From positions 6,261,357-6,325,356 of the forward strand of contig NC_081340.1 in NCBI RefSeq assembly GCF_022539665.2: DNA of 64,000 bases, written 5' to 3'. A program made the position numbers and the translations under genes. How positions within the stretch are numbered: the stretch's first letter is position 1; each line of letters starts with the position of its first letter. Below the pieces are notes generated by a model. The model worked only from the letters and a program-made list of their open reading frames with translations, did no database searches and was not told the DNA's origin. Shown here one piece after another: positions 28,001 to 39,772 of this stretch. Source of the stretch: Daphnia carinata. Lineage: Eukaryota > Arthropoda > Branchiopoda > Diplostraca > Daphniidae.

Positions 28001-28821
28001 GAAGTGATTGATGTGTTTCATTCTATAGAGACAACGCGCATTCAGATTGTTACGTACAGCCAGGCGTTGAGTTTAAAAAAAAAAAAAACGTCGTATCGCA
28101 CGCATGAAATGGTCACAGTTCTAGCAATCTTGGACATTGGAGGTGGGCAACTGTAAAACAAAAAGCCGGGCTTTTTTATTTATTTTTTTTTTTTAAGGAT
28201 TTAAACCTTTTTTTTTTTTTGGAAGGCCGCGTGCATATCGAAGAGATGTAGATCCGCGTCCACTATGTACATTTACAAGTTAGTCGCCCAGCTCTTTTGA
28301 AGCGCATCAACAATTAAGCCCCGCGAATGAACTAGTAGACGACAACACAACGCCCGAAATATTCTAATGGACGAGTTTTGCCATCCTCGTGTAGCGAGGC
28401 TTAGTCGAATACTGTGAAAGCTATTTTCAAGTTGTGATGCGTGGTAGAAGTGGTTGGAAACGGGCGTGAAAAAAAAAACAACAACAACAAAATATAGTGG
28501 TTGGAAGGGGGGGGGGAGTTCATCCATGCATGATGCGAAACAGTCACGGTCGATTTTGTCTCTCTCTCGCCGTTGTTGTTGATTTGTTTTGGTTGTGCTT
28601 TTGTCGGAAAACGCGCAGGAGATGATGCTGCTGCCGCTATTCAAGTGAGTGTCGGAGAAACGACTAACGTCAGCGATGTTGTTCCAGCTAATTCAGCCGT
28701 TTCAGCGGCTTCGTCGCCCATTTCTACGGCGTCTGCCGCCACCTCGTCCGTCACGTCGTCGCTTGCCGTTCTCGTTTTTTGCTGCCTGACGTTGGCCAAT
28801 TGTCACATCGGCCGAAGATGA
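25069..28821 (+). CDS. dpr: Dpr-family two-Ig-domain cell-surface protein
   Basis: Seven coding exons: 25069-25077, 25251-25335, 26069-26328, 27118-27279, 27427-27561, 27643-27988 and 28619-28821. All have GT-AG borders with phase kept, giving 399 aa. Residues 1-28 contain a hydrophobic signal peptide (PWLLMALAFLLVATA). A basic, His/Asn-rich linker follows. Ig1 has Cys109, Trp121 (VSWVR), the family motif DERFRVLH, WTLQIKY and Cys171 (GLYECQVSTETG). Ig2 has HVDMGSAIQLTC (Cys213), FVFWYHNDRMINYDS (Trp227) and DSGNYTCSPSNAEPAS (Cys316). The tail ends in a hydrophobic stretch (SLAVLVFCCLTLANC), as in GPI-anchored Dprs. In Drosophila, Dpr proteins bind DIP proteins and specify neuronal partner choice; that role is inferred here. 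Oddities are a Ser/Ala/Arg-rich insertion after NYDS in Ig2 and DWRIVASG replacing the usual DLHILT-type strand. The first coding exon carries only Met-Asn-Gln, so the 5' UTR is spliced. Confidence 0.93.
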
Positions 28822-31800
28822 TTCCCTTTATTTTTGGCTTCCGAAAGGATGGAAACGATGGAAGATAATACCGTACCAAAAACGTCACACACACACACAC
28901 AAAAAAAAAAACAAAAAAAACAAGTAGAAAATATTGAAGAAAAAAGATTGAAATTCAATATTTTCCCGCTTGGCGGTGGTTTTCCCGGGCGAGGGAAAAG
29001 AAGATTGAAGACAAAAGAATAGCCTACCGGGTAAACATACAATTACAATCGAGGGATTTTATTGTATGTGTGGATTTTGATCGTCCATTCGAATATCGGA
29101 CTCTCGGGCTGTCTTGAATGCCAGTCTTCTCCTCTAATTGATTTCAAAGAGATATTTATAAACAAGTATATTACATAATTATTCATTATAATGCAAGTAG
29201 CATGGGGTTGCGATCCCTCTGCTGGTACATGTACAATCTGGTGTTGATAGACTCAACATTTCCTTTCAGTTGCATGTCAAAACCAAAACTCACTGCTGTT
29301 CCCATTCGTTCTGATTTGTCATCAATGCTGAATCCCTTTTTGTTGTTCCCCACTAATTGGGATTCCATTTATGATATTTGTTTGTCTTAATCTTTTTCGA
29401 AAGATAGATCCACAAAATATGTTGGTTGACTGATTGGGGTGATGTGTGCAATGTTTCATGAATCAGGTAATTTTATTTTAACCTTTATTTCTTTTATGTC
29501 GTTGTGGTTTTTCTTTTCTGTTTTGTTTTGTTTTTACAAAAGAGAAAAGAAAAGAAACAAACAATGTATTATTCGAGCTCAGAGCTATTGTAGTAAAGCA
29601 TGACATTTTGTTTACCCCTCCTAAATGATGGGTAGGTAAAATAGTCTGTAACTAACTACTTTAGTACCTGAGGCAACTGCAAAAAAAAATACTCGTGTTC
29701 AAAGATGGCTGAAACACTTGCGTATTGTAAATTGACAAATACTTTGTTTTCGTAACGTCGTTAATTAAAAAGAATGGACCGGCTTTTTTTTTTTTTTTTT
29801 TCACTTCATCCAAAGTGACTATATTCAATTTGTTTCAGTTTTCAAATTCACTGATTGAATTGTGCTGATTTAACATACAAAACTATAAGGATTATAAACA
29901 TATATATTTTGCTTTCTCCAATCTTTGATTTCCATGTAAACAGTTCACTACCCCTTCCCTGCTGTTTCCGAGACGTTTGTAATTTCTATTTTTTTTTTCT
30001 CGTTTTTATCACATGTTCATATTTTCATATATTCATTTCTGTTCATTTTATTTCATTTATTTACTTAAATTTTTTTTTCCTTTTTTAAGTTTGCCCTAAA
30101 AAAATGTGAAGACCCGATCACACGTCTCAACAGCGCGCATAATCGTCATTATCTGTGTATCTGCTGCGTGACGGTTGTCAAGTGCGGAGCAACAGCCAAT
30201 ACATTCTGACGTTTAAAAAGAAGAACAAAAGAAAACCTGTTGAAGATGCAAAAAGAGAATCTAAAAAGGCCTTCGGGTTTTTTTGTATTGCGGAGGACAC
30301 GTCATCTAACGTTTAGTTTAAATTGGCCCCCGGAAATTCTGACCATCGGCGAATTCGATAGGAAATGGGGTAAGTTTGAAATTTTTTTATTTATATTATT
30401 TTTGGCTTGGTGAAACAACAGCTGATGGGGCAACGAACCTGTTTGCCTCTTTTGCCGTGGGATATGTCGAATTCATTCTGGCCATGTTTTTATTTGTTTT
30501 TCTTGGTCCGGCGAAAGGGTTTTTGCGTTGGATCGATATCTGCGTGCTATACCAATGCCGGAAAGGGATTTCATGTCCAGCTGTTTTCCTTTTTACTTGC
30601 CTGTCTTTTCCTCTCTGTCGTGCACACATTTTGAAGTTATTCAGGCGCTTCCATATTTTATTCTTTTGCCCATCAACAAAAAAAAAAGATTGAAGTTTGA
30701 GAGCGAACCGAGTCTTCTATTTTCCTATTTGATCGATATTCCGGTAAAGCATCTAGTATTCAAAGTTCCCATCGTTACTGAAGAATGCTGAGATACTTGC
30801 TGAGAAGAATAACCGGTAACGAGGCATGACAGGCTTTTACTCTCAAAAAAAAAGGGGGGCAAAAGAATATGAAGGCGCGTACGTTATAGACGTTGCCCCC
30901 GTGCAATCGTGAGATAGCTATAGCGCGATGGATAACAATTCATCAAAGACAGGTTACCGTGTCCGTTTTCATTTGATGCAGTTTAAGGTTTTTAACGCTT
31001 CGTGCGTGAGAATTGCTCCCTTCAAACCCGAGGAATTTATTGAGCCGTATTGAGAAATTAAATTTTTTTTTTTTTGGCATCTTTGAATGGCCCTGCAATT
31101 TTCATTTTTCGCTAGGTGATAGCAAACATTGAAAACGATTTGATTCTGTTGCCTGTTTTCGATCTCGTGCGGATTCTATTTCTTAGAATAGAGCGAGTGG
31201 TTAGCACATTTTGTTTTGTCTTTCGATCAATAGCGCACTAGCAGATGTTGAGTGTGGTGCTGAACCAATTTTTTTTTTTTTCCTCCTTCTTCTCTTGTCT
31301 CTTTCTCTTTGTTTTCTCGACGTTGCGCAAATGGATGGATAGCGATAGCGCTGTTGCTTTTCTTTAAATTGAAAGCAGAGGAACAAGAACTTGTCGGGAT
31401 CGATATGTAATCCGCAATAGCGCGGAATAATGGCGAGGCAAAGGCGAGGCAATGAAAGAACGAGAAGGATTAACTTTGCAGCCAAACGAACCTTTCGCTC
31501 TAAACATTGATTTACACATTGCTTGCAGAGTTTGTATTTCCGCGAACGAATATTTTCATGCGGATGTATTTGCGGGGGGGGGGGGGGGGATGGGCGATCG
31601 AACCAGATGACGTAAGAAAAAGAAAAAGGAATGACATTGACGTAAAGAAAAGGGGGGGGGGCAGGAATCCGTCATCTTATATTCAACGCAAACTGCTGGA
31701 TTGAGTGCGGCCGGGATTGGATTGCCTAGCAGTTGCCGCGGTGTGATTCACCAGTATGGACGCCCCAGATTTGTATTACATGGTCAACAATAAAAGTCAG

Positions 31801-32131
31801 ACAGTGAAAGGAGGAATAGCTCAGAAATGGAGGAACCACTTTTCCTTTTTCTTTTTCCTTAATTTTTCTTTTTATTTTTTTTTTTTTTCAAGCGAAGAGA
31901 GTCGCAGCAGCGTTCTGTTCTTCACGCGACTCGCCGTGACGAAGCGGTACTTTTATACGCTATAGCTCTCCCCTAATCTTTCACCTCTCCCTCCGACCGG
32001 ATTGAAACTATTGGCCACGGCTATAATATGTAAGGAGGCCGAGGTAGAAAGAAGCACATCCGTTGTTCGCTTTCGCATCTGTAGAGATCAAAGACGCTAT
32101 ATATATACACATACACACACGGTAGCATTGA
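28822..32131. other. Intergenic stretch downstream of dpr
   Basis: No coding gene supported. It holds the dpr 3' UTR (length unknown; no AATAAA within several hundred nt of the stop) and simple repeats. A short ATG-initiated frame from 30,247 of about 41 codons ends at a strong donor (GTAAGT at 30,370) but has no recognised product or partner exon. Confidence 0.45.
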
Positions 32132-32405
32132 TATATAAAGGCTGCATAGAGGACAGGATATAGTCACAAAAAGTCTTACATATCCTGCCCCCCCCCTTTC
32201 TATCTTCTCCGGTGCACAGAGTTGGGTAGTAGACGGAAGAGCCAACAGAAGCAGAATAAGTTGTGTCACCGCCGTCGAGTGAAAAACGAAAAAGAAGAAA
32301 TCAGATCTTTATACTTGAGCTTATTAACTGAATGGATCGATTCGGGCTTTTCAGACCTCTTTTCTTTTTTCCTTTTCCATCTATGTATGGCCGTAGATGT
32401 ACAAG
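32132..32405 (+). promoter_or_regulatory. Possible TATA promoter with first exon
   Basis: TATATAAAG at 32,132-32,140 is a strong TATA box. About 30 nt downstream lies AGTCACAAA, a plausible start site near 32,166. The sequence then runs to a consensus donor, ACAAG/GTACGT, at 32,405/32,406. Two short ATG frames open just before the donor. This could be the first exon of a + strand transcript, but no following coding exon was recognised before 36 kb. Confidence 0.25.
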
Positions 32406-35400
32406 GTACGTACTCCTAGCCTCGATTCTATTAGACATCTAGCTGGTCTGTCTCCACTCTTCTTGTTGTCGTGCTCCGTATTACATTAGGTTCGACGTAG
32501 GCCAACTACAATGCCTTTGTAATATGGAGCTACTGATCAAAACTCTATTGCGGAGCACTCGTGACGCAATCAGTGCAAGCGGAGCCTTCACTTTCTCCTC
32601 ATTTTGAATTCCCTATTTGTAATAAAAGTATGAAATTAATTGCCGTGCGGAGAAAGAAAAACATTTTTTAAAGCTTTTAGTGTTTGGCAAAAAAAAAAAA
32701 ATGCTCTTAAAAATAAAAAAAAAAGGAAAACACGATTATTGCCTAATGTCAACCGCATTTTTAGTTTTTCTTGATGGGTTTATTTCAGTTAATTGTCATT
32801 AGAGAGGAAAGCGTGCGGGGTCACGGTGTCACCCTTTTTTTTTCACGACTTGATTTTTCGTTTTTGACTGCGTCGAATGCACGTGTTCCCTGCTTTATTT
32901 AAAAAAAAAAAATTCCCTTTTTCACCAATTAATCTTCTATTGGAGTCGACAGAAAAGCTAGTAGCCTCATCGGGGACAGCGAGATCAAAAGGGTGACTTG
33001 ACTTAATAGCCGTCTCTATACGGCGGCGTTTCGCGTGTTGCAGACACCGTGACCCGAACGTGGGAAACGCGCACGTCAATCAGAAAATGGGGGAAGCAAA
33101 GATTCTTTTACTTGCCTTTCATGTGTTTTCATTAAAGCGATTTTCGAATTTGCAGAGTCCTACCTTTACACGCCAAGTAGATTTACTCTCAACGCGCAAA
33201 ATTGGAAGCGAAATGTTCCGTTGAACTTACGCCCCCCCCCCCCAAAAAAAAAAAAGAATGCTTTGATAACCAACGAAAAGCTACGTTTGTCTCTTGTCTG
33301 TTTTCGTTGTAGCGATTTCATCCAACTAAAGTACATGCAACTTGTTGTGTTTAGTTTTTGGGATCAAACAAACTTTTGGGAGGGAGGCGCCCAGATTTAA
33401 ATGGAAAAAAAAAATTGAAATGTAACGCACGCGTCGGTACGAACTCGCATCCCAATTGGGTCAGCAACTTCGCTTACTGTCCAAATTTTCGTTATTATTA
33501 TTTTTTTTAACTATTAGAAAAAGGGGAACGCTAGGGAGGGTCAATTAGATAGTTATGTATCTACGTGTTGTTATCCCATCGTGATTTCAGCCAATTATGC
33601 TGTTAATAATCCGATGAAACATTGTCCCTTTGTACCTAACGCCAGTTCATTAGTCCGTACACGTAATCGAAGCGGACTAAATTTGTGCGTGGCCGTGAGA
33701 GGCCGATCATACCAAACATTCCAAGTCGATTGCAAGTGGACGCATAGGATGCGCACCGCCTTCCATCGATTAGATTCCTTGCGACGTATCTTACGTAGGT
33801 ATTTGCCAGAGAGGCACGCCAGACCAGTCTTCGTTGTATGTAAAATATGCGGGTTTTATTTATTTATTTTTCTTTTTTTTATTGGAAGCTGTTTTCGCGT
33901 TCGGTGTCCTTGTGCCGTCAGAGACACCATCCATAAGTAAATCGATAAAAAAAAAAAAAAAAGTGGAATGACGTTTTAGTAGAATCACCAAGTTGCATGT
34001 CGTCAGCAAAGAGTCAAAGTTGGAAACAATCAAAAGACTTTTGTGTGTCTGCCACTGCTTGGGGTGGACGCAGTTCGTGCTTACTCGTAAGGTCATCAAT
34101 GGTTTTTTGTTTGTTGTAAATTGAAATTTTATTGGGCCGTAAGGGATCGTCCTCTTTTTTCCTTTAAACATACTCAAATTCTTACGAACTCGTATTGAAG
34201 CATACACGTCACAGCAATTACTGTAATCAAGAATTTTAGAAAAAAGAATGTTTAAAAGCGGCACATGCGCGTTACAATTTGGATTGCGTCCCTTAATTGC
34301 TCTGGCGCTTTTCATCAGATGCACAATCATTACTGACTGATGCTTTCTGCCTTCACGAAGTAATAACGGATGGGAAAAAAAAAAGTTGTCCGTCTTTCGT
34401 GTTATGTAGGTCAGCGATCTATTACGTTTATTAGCTTCATTGCAAGCGCATCTTTATTGAGTCTACAAGCGTAAATACTTCATAACTACGGCCTTTTTTA
34501 ATTTTATTACAAAGTACAGACGCAATGGTTCATTACCTTTTGTCTAAAAAAAATATATTTTTTTTTCTTTCTTTAAAGAAAAAAAGAAAATTTCCGTATG
34601 TTTTTGACTTGCAGTCGATCGATCTCTATCCCGCCCAGTCATCTTGATAGGCCATTGCTGGCCAGCCCATCAGTAACATTGACTTTTAGGGCTGGGTCTA
34701 AACACTGAAAGTCTGGTTGTAAATGGTCCCTATTAAAATGGGGAAACGCATTAGTGTGTACAAATAAGCGTGAAATAATTAGAATTTCGGCGCCTCTGTT
34801 AGCGAAGTTACAGGAAAATGTCAATATGTAAACACAGCGGCCTACTTCGTCCAAATTCAACCCCACATATTGAATTTCCCACGCCTTGTCCGGGACCACC
34901 ACATTTCACGAGGGGTGTTTGTTACACAATGCGCAACAAACAAAAAAAAAAAAAAAGGGAACATGACACACGGGCAGTAATGGCATCCATTATGCTGTTG
35001 AGCCGTTTCCCTTCCACCCCTCCCTTTTTTATTTTAAAGCGGATTTCCTACTTTCGGAGATTTTTTTTTTTTTTATCCGTTAGATTGCACAACAGTCGCT
35101 AGTGATGGGCCTGTGCGTGCGATTGAATAACGCGCGCATTATCGCGGCGTACGCAACGATTAAATCGAGTTGAGAGACCGTGAAAGGCGCAGCTGTTCCG
35201 ATGTGATCGGTTCCGAGAAATCGAATCAGTTGCATTCCCTTGCATTTTTTTTAATTTAAAAGAAAAGAAAAAAAAAACTGACGACATCGAGCCATTGTTC
35301 GTCTCCGTAAGCCCTTCCGTGTTCTTTAACATTTTGATGACTGACTAACAAAGTGGGCCGTCCCCGGCCCCGTCTGTGCGTTTTCGCACGGATCAGCAGG

Positions 35401-36771
35401 TAGTCCGCTGTTGTTTGGACAGTTTGTTTAAGTGAAGGATAGGCCAATCATGATGATGACAGCAGCCGCCAGCTTAGTTTAGTTAAAGGGCATAAAGGCA
35501 ACGCAAAAAGAAAAAGGGTAGATGCGGGAGAAAAAGAACATCCGTCACGGTCGGGTTTAACGAAAAGAAACAACACGCACACGCAAACCGGACACGGTAA
35601 ATAAGGAAGCCTTGTGTCCCCCCGCAAAAAAAAAAAAAAAAATGAAAGCCCCGAAGGGAAAGTAATTTTCTATGGGAAAAAGAAAAAGCTAGAGGAGATT
35701 TGTCATTATGCGAAATTATTCTGCAGACTTGGAAGTTTAAATATTTGAAAAAGCGGAAAAAAAAAAGAAGGAAACGCGAATGGATGGATGAATTATTCGG
35801 CTTGTATTAGCGCGTATAGTTTTTTTGCATAGTGTATGCGATTGGGTTCTTTCCTTTTTTCGCTTTTTTTTTTTCTTCTTCTTCTCGAATTCACTGCGCC
35901 ATTTCCGAGCCGTGACGTGATCGTAGGACGAACGTTCAACGGTTTTGAACAGAGGCCACGCTGAACTTCCTTCCATATCTTATTACCATATTTAAAAAAT
36001 AAAACTAAAATGCATCGAAATAGGAGCAACGGTTGTCGTGACGGGGAAATCGAGTGTGTGTTTCACGTTTTGATTCTTTCCATGGCGACATGGCGATGAC
36101 GCGATGTCGTGCCTCTCCCCTTGAATGTCGTTACTTCTCTTGATTATTTTCACTTATGCATTTGTCACTCGACCTCTAGTGAACTAGCCGAACGAAAAAA
36201 AAAATCGACACGCGTCGTTTTTTTTTTTTTTTTTTTTTTTTTTGGATTGAGGCATTGTATTTTTTCCAATTGAAAATGTTCTTTTTATTTATGTATATAT
36301 TTTACGTGTAGCAAAATGATGTTAACAGCCATCTTTACGGTTATTCGGACTGTGTTTTTCTCCCTCTACGCTTTTACCGTTGAGTGGACGCTCGATTAGA
36401 GAGAGAGCGATGTTCTACTATAATCGCAACATGGATCATTGAGTCTGACAAGAAAAGTAAATCATACAAACACAAGAAATGGGCGAATATAATGCACGTT
36501 GTTATGTAGGCAGTTGCATCTTTAGAATCGCTTCACTTGGCGATTTAAAGAATAAAAGATAAAAAAAAAAAAAAAAAAGAATTGGGAGAACTTAGTAGAG
36601 CCATCGTCTCACTCGGCAGTTTGTTCAATCCATTTTGTTTTCTCGACGTCGCAGTGACATAATCTTTCTCCATGCCAATCCCCCCCCCCCCCCTTTTTTT
36701 TTTTTTTCTCTTTAAACGGCTGTAAAAATGGGGCTTGTCATATTTGCATACAAGTATTTACGTGGCGTAGC
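32406..36771. other. Intergenic stretch, no gene recognised
   Basis: About 4.4 kb with mixed poly(A)/poly(T) tracts and scattered ORFs under 160 codons that lack recognisable domains. ORFs at 33,581-33,940 (+) and 33,860-34,330 (-) overlap each other and show no splice logic. I see nothing I can support. Confidence 0.45.
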
Positions 36772-38207
36772 TCAGAACGACTTGGCCAATAGCCAACGAT
36801 GGAACTCGACGCAGACTAATGCTGACATTATCGATATAAAAACGGGATGAATCGTTCCAACTGCGCCCATTTCGCTATTCTCTTGCGTTTCCGGTTTCCC
36901 GTCGACGCACGTTAAGTGTTCCATGACAGTATCGATAGCGCCCTGGAAGACGTCGACGCCGTTCTTCGAGCAGTTTTGAAGAGTCCCAACTGCGCAATTC
37001 GTGTGGTTCCTCAGTGACCTTTAAAAGAAACGAAAGAAAAAAAAAATCAGGTCGCGTTCATTGTTGTTTTCTCTTGATGAGTTCATAAAGATGTTGATGA
37101 CTAACAGGCAATTGCGCGCGTTAAAGAAATCATTTTCCTCTCCGATATTCCCCAGTAATTAATATTTCGATGAGTGTCGGACGCCTGTCCGCTAGCCCGT
37201 CCAGGGAAGCATCGTGCCAAAAGCCTTCCGGGTCGTCTGATAAAACATTGAGGGAATCCTTGTTTGAAAAATTCTTGACATTCAAAACAGCAGAACAAAA
37301 AGAAATGCAATTATTGATCATGCCGTGAATGCGAACGTGTGTTGCCTCACCGCTCAATTTGGAGCCGCTGTCCTTACAAAAATATTCGAGTCCGGCGTTC
37401 AATCCCGCACCGACTGCATTAATATTTTTCTTTTGAATTTCTCGACTGCCGCCGCCGCTGCACGATTCCACGGCTCTGATTACTGATTCAAAGCATTTGC
37501 CAACAGCCGAGAGGTCACTGTACATCCAGTATTAACAAACGTTATTGATTGTCATCCAAACTCGCGACATATTTTTTTTTTTTTTCAAAAATTCTAGGCA
37601 CAAGAAAGACCGGGGGCACGGTGCATCACCGGAAAGTAAGGGCATTTGTTTTTTTGTTTTTTTTCTTATCGGACTTATCGGTTGGTCGTCAAGTGGTAAT
37701 ACGTACTCGCATATCTGTTTGACGTAGGCGATATCCGGAGAAGCGGGGCTGAACCGTTCATAAGATAAATTTCGATCGGTGATGCAGTCGGCAGTTCTCT
37801 GCGCGGATCGTGGAAAAGGGCAACACGCGTTCGATTTCGAGTCAATAGCAAGCAACAGTATCAGGTTATGATTCATGCACGTATCATCTACTGTGTACAG
37901 ATAAAGCTGACCTTGAGCGATGTAGAGGCATCGGGGCAATTGTTGATCAGTTCGGTAAATTCGTCCTGGACAACAGCACCAAACAACTTCTCGATTACGT
38001 CTGCCAACACTTCATCTGTCGGCCAAGATCAAACGCCATTATCAATTCACGCCAAGTCGTGTAGTAGTCAATGCGAAGTTCGAGAGTTGATAGAGGACAC
38101 GCCAAATAAAATGATTTACCGAGATAGAGTTTAGTTGAATCCAATCCAGGTGTCAGCAAGGCGAGCAGCACGAACAGGGCGTGGAAAACATCGAATCCGC
38201 ACTTCAT
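36772..38207 (-). pseudogene. DUF1397 / 27-kDa hemolymph glycoprotein paralog A, stop at exon 5-6 junction
   Basis: Six exons on the minus strand: 38207-38120, 38015-37912, 37798-37707, 37517-37351, 37273-37102 and 37018-36772. They have the same phases as paralog B next door. Exon 1 encodes a signal peptide (FHALFVLLALLTPGLDS). Exons 2-6 carry the family cysteines: NNCPDA, KQIC, GKCFES, VESC, EYFCKDSG, GFPQCF, ARCFPG, HTNCAV, QNCSK and HLTC. This is DUF1397 (Pfam PF07165), secreted arthropod proteins of unknown biochemistry. The exon 5 donor (TA/GTCATC) joined to exon 6 (G/TCA) makes TAG; unspliced sequence also reads TAG at 37103-37101. The predicted product is 207 aa instead of about 289. 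Exon 6 is 247 nt, identical in length to that of B, and otherwise open. It may be a recent pseudogene, a truncated functional form, or one rescued by unusual splicing. Confidence 0.7.
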
Positions 38208-38251
38208 GTTGCGATCACAGTGTTCGTAATAATGTGGGAACCAACTAACCA

Positions 38252-38257
38252 AACTGA
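38252..38257 (-). promoter_or_regulatory. Candidate initiator of DUF1397 paralog A
   Basis: TCAGTT, an arthropod initiator match, lies on the minus strand 45-50 nt upstream of the paralog A start codon. Paralog B has the same hexamer 29-34 nt before its ATG. No TATA box is evident about 30 nt upstream of either. Confidence 0.35.
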
Positions 38258-39020
38258 ACAATCCAACTCTTTGTTTTTTTTAGTATTAATTAGTTTTACT
38301 GGCGTGCATCGGAGCTGAACGGCGGTTTCACTCTGCTGACTGGTTCGGTTTCTACTTGGGTCGGGTTTGGCTCGGAAAAAAAAAAACAAATAAGGATGCA
38401 GTTTTTCGTCTCTGGTTCCTTAATCTCCGCCCCTCCGCCGCCTTGTTTGTTACTTAAAAAAAAAATTTTCGTGTATATATTTTTTTAACCGCACCTTTGC
38501 GTTACCCATCGTTTCGTTTGCTATCTTACTAGGAACGCTATCATAAAGCCGCCATTTCCTGATGACGTTATTTTTTTTTTTTTTGTAGCCAATTGTGATG
38601 AATGCTTCATCACGGCCGTTTGTTGGGCGCTTCGATTTTGTTTAGTAAAAACAACATCATTTGGGTTTCGAGCATCCCACGGATATGCGCGATGGATCTC
38701 GAGAGATTTCTCCTGAAACTTGCCACTAAAGACTCGTATTTACATGTTCTTATCATTTCCTGTCGGTTCTTTAGTGACAACCTATCATTCTCTCGCATCT
38801 CCAAACGGGGATTGTTCGCGTTTCTTTTTATACAAAGAGGAGAGTCAAATGTAAATCCAGACGTGGTCGCACTGTTAATGGCGATACCATAGCGTGTTGG
38901 AGATGCGTTTTGGCAAGACATCGCTGCTGTTTCGCTCGTTTCAACATTATTCTAGAGGCGCCTCAGTCAAATTAAAGGCTGAAAAAATATCCCCTTTTTT
39001 TTTTTTCTTTTTTTTTTTTT

Positions 39021-39082
<62 letters not shown>

Positions 39083-39544
39083 CCCGTTCGGGTGTGATAT
39101 TGATGGCTTTATTGCACGGAAGAGAAGGGCGATCCGTTGTTTGTCGCGACACAGGCAACATCGTAACATTCAGCGACCTCCTGTTTCTGACCTGCTTTTC
39201 TTGCTTCATCCAAATCAATTTTGGAAACCGTCCCAAAAATGTTTCAAAAGTCCGTTTTTATCGTTTCTCAACAGTCGACTCGAGTGCCCTGGCAACGGTT
39301 TAAGTTATAAAATTGAAGCGGGGAGGAACGATTGGTTCGTGTGAACCAAAGAATAGGGATGATGTACTTGTACAGTCGATTGCAGTTTAATTTTAGCGCA
39401 AACTTCATTTTGTATACGTCTCGTCCCCCGAAAGTCTGGTCGACTATCCTTGTTAATATTAAACTGTCGCCCTGACTCGTTCACCGCCCATCCCATAAGT
39501 CTGCGTATACGCGGACCTGGTGATGATGGCCATACCATCACCGA
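38258..39544. other. Spacer between DUF1397 paralogs, no clear gene
   Basis: It contains the upstream region of paralog A and a poly(T)-(TG) repeat at 38,995-39,079. A 96-104-codon frame is open on both strands at 38,602-38,921, without a recognised domain or convincing splice sites. Confidence 0.4.
39028..39079. repeat. (TG)n microsatellite, about 52 nt
   Basis: Pure TG dinucleotide repeat preceded by a poly(T) tract; the longest dinucleotide array noticed in the window. Confidence 0.9.
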
Positions 39545-39711
39545 ATTAGACTGCACGCACTGTGTGGGTGGTATGTTTCATTCAGCACGCGACCGCTGGG
39601 GAAATCTGGAAAGCAGATGAAGTTGTTCCACGCGTAAAGAACAAGGTAGACAGATTCGATTTTTGCGCAGTAATGGCCGTCGAAGATGGAGATATCGTCA
39701 TCGTCCCGATG
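39545..39711 (-). other. Unrecognised coding-like exon
   Basis: On the minus strand a segment between a good acceptor (GCTCATTTTTCAG) and a possible donor (ATTCG/GTGATG) stays open for about 55 codons. It has protein-like composition, including DISIFDGHYCAKIES, YLVLYAWNNFICFPD and a glycosylation-like NETYH. I do not recognise the family. No partner exon with a believable intron could be fixed: the nearest downstream acceptor would leave an intron of only about 25 nt. It may be a gene fragment or a chance ORF. Confidence 0.22.
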
Positions 39712-39772
39712 ACTGAAAAATGAGCCCATGAGTCACACGCGTACGTAATTCCAAAAGCCTTCTTTTTGTATA

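Noticed and set aside
33581-34330. Overlapping 119- and 156-codon ORFs
   Set aside because: Opposite strands, no domain, and simple-sequence ends; not supported.
38602-38921. Open frames on both strands between the DUF1397 genes
   Set aside because: Both strands are open, no motif is recognised and there are no clear splice sites; more likely chance.
39028-39079. Telomere-like or CRISPR-like array
   Set aside because: It is a plain TG dinucleotide repeat; no unit-and-spacer pattern exists anywhere in the window.
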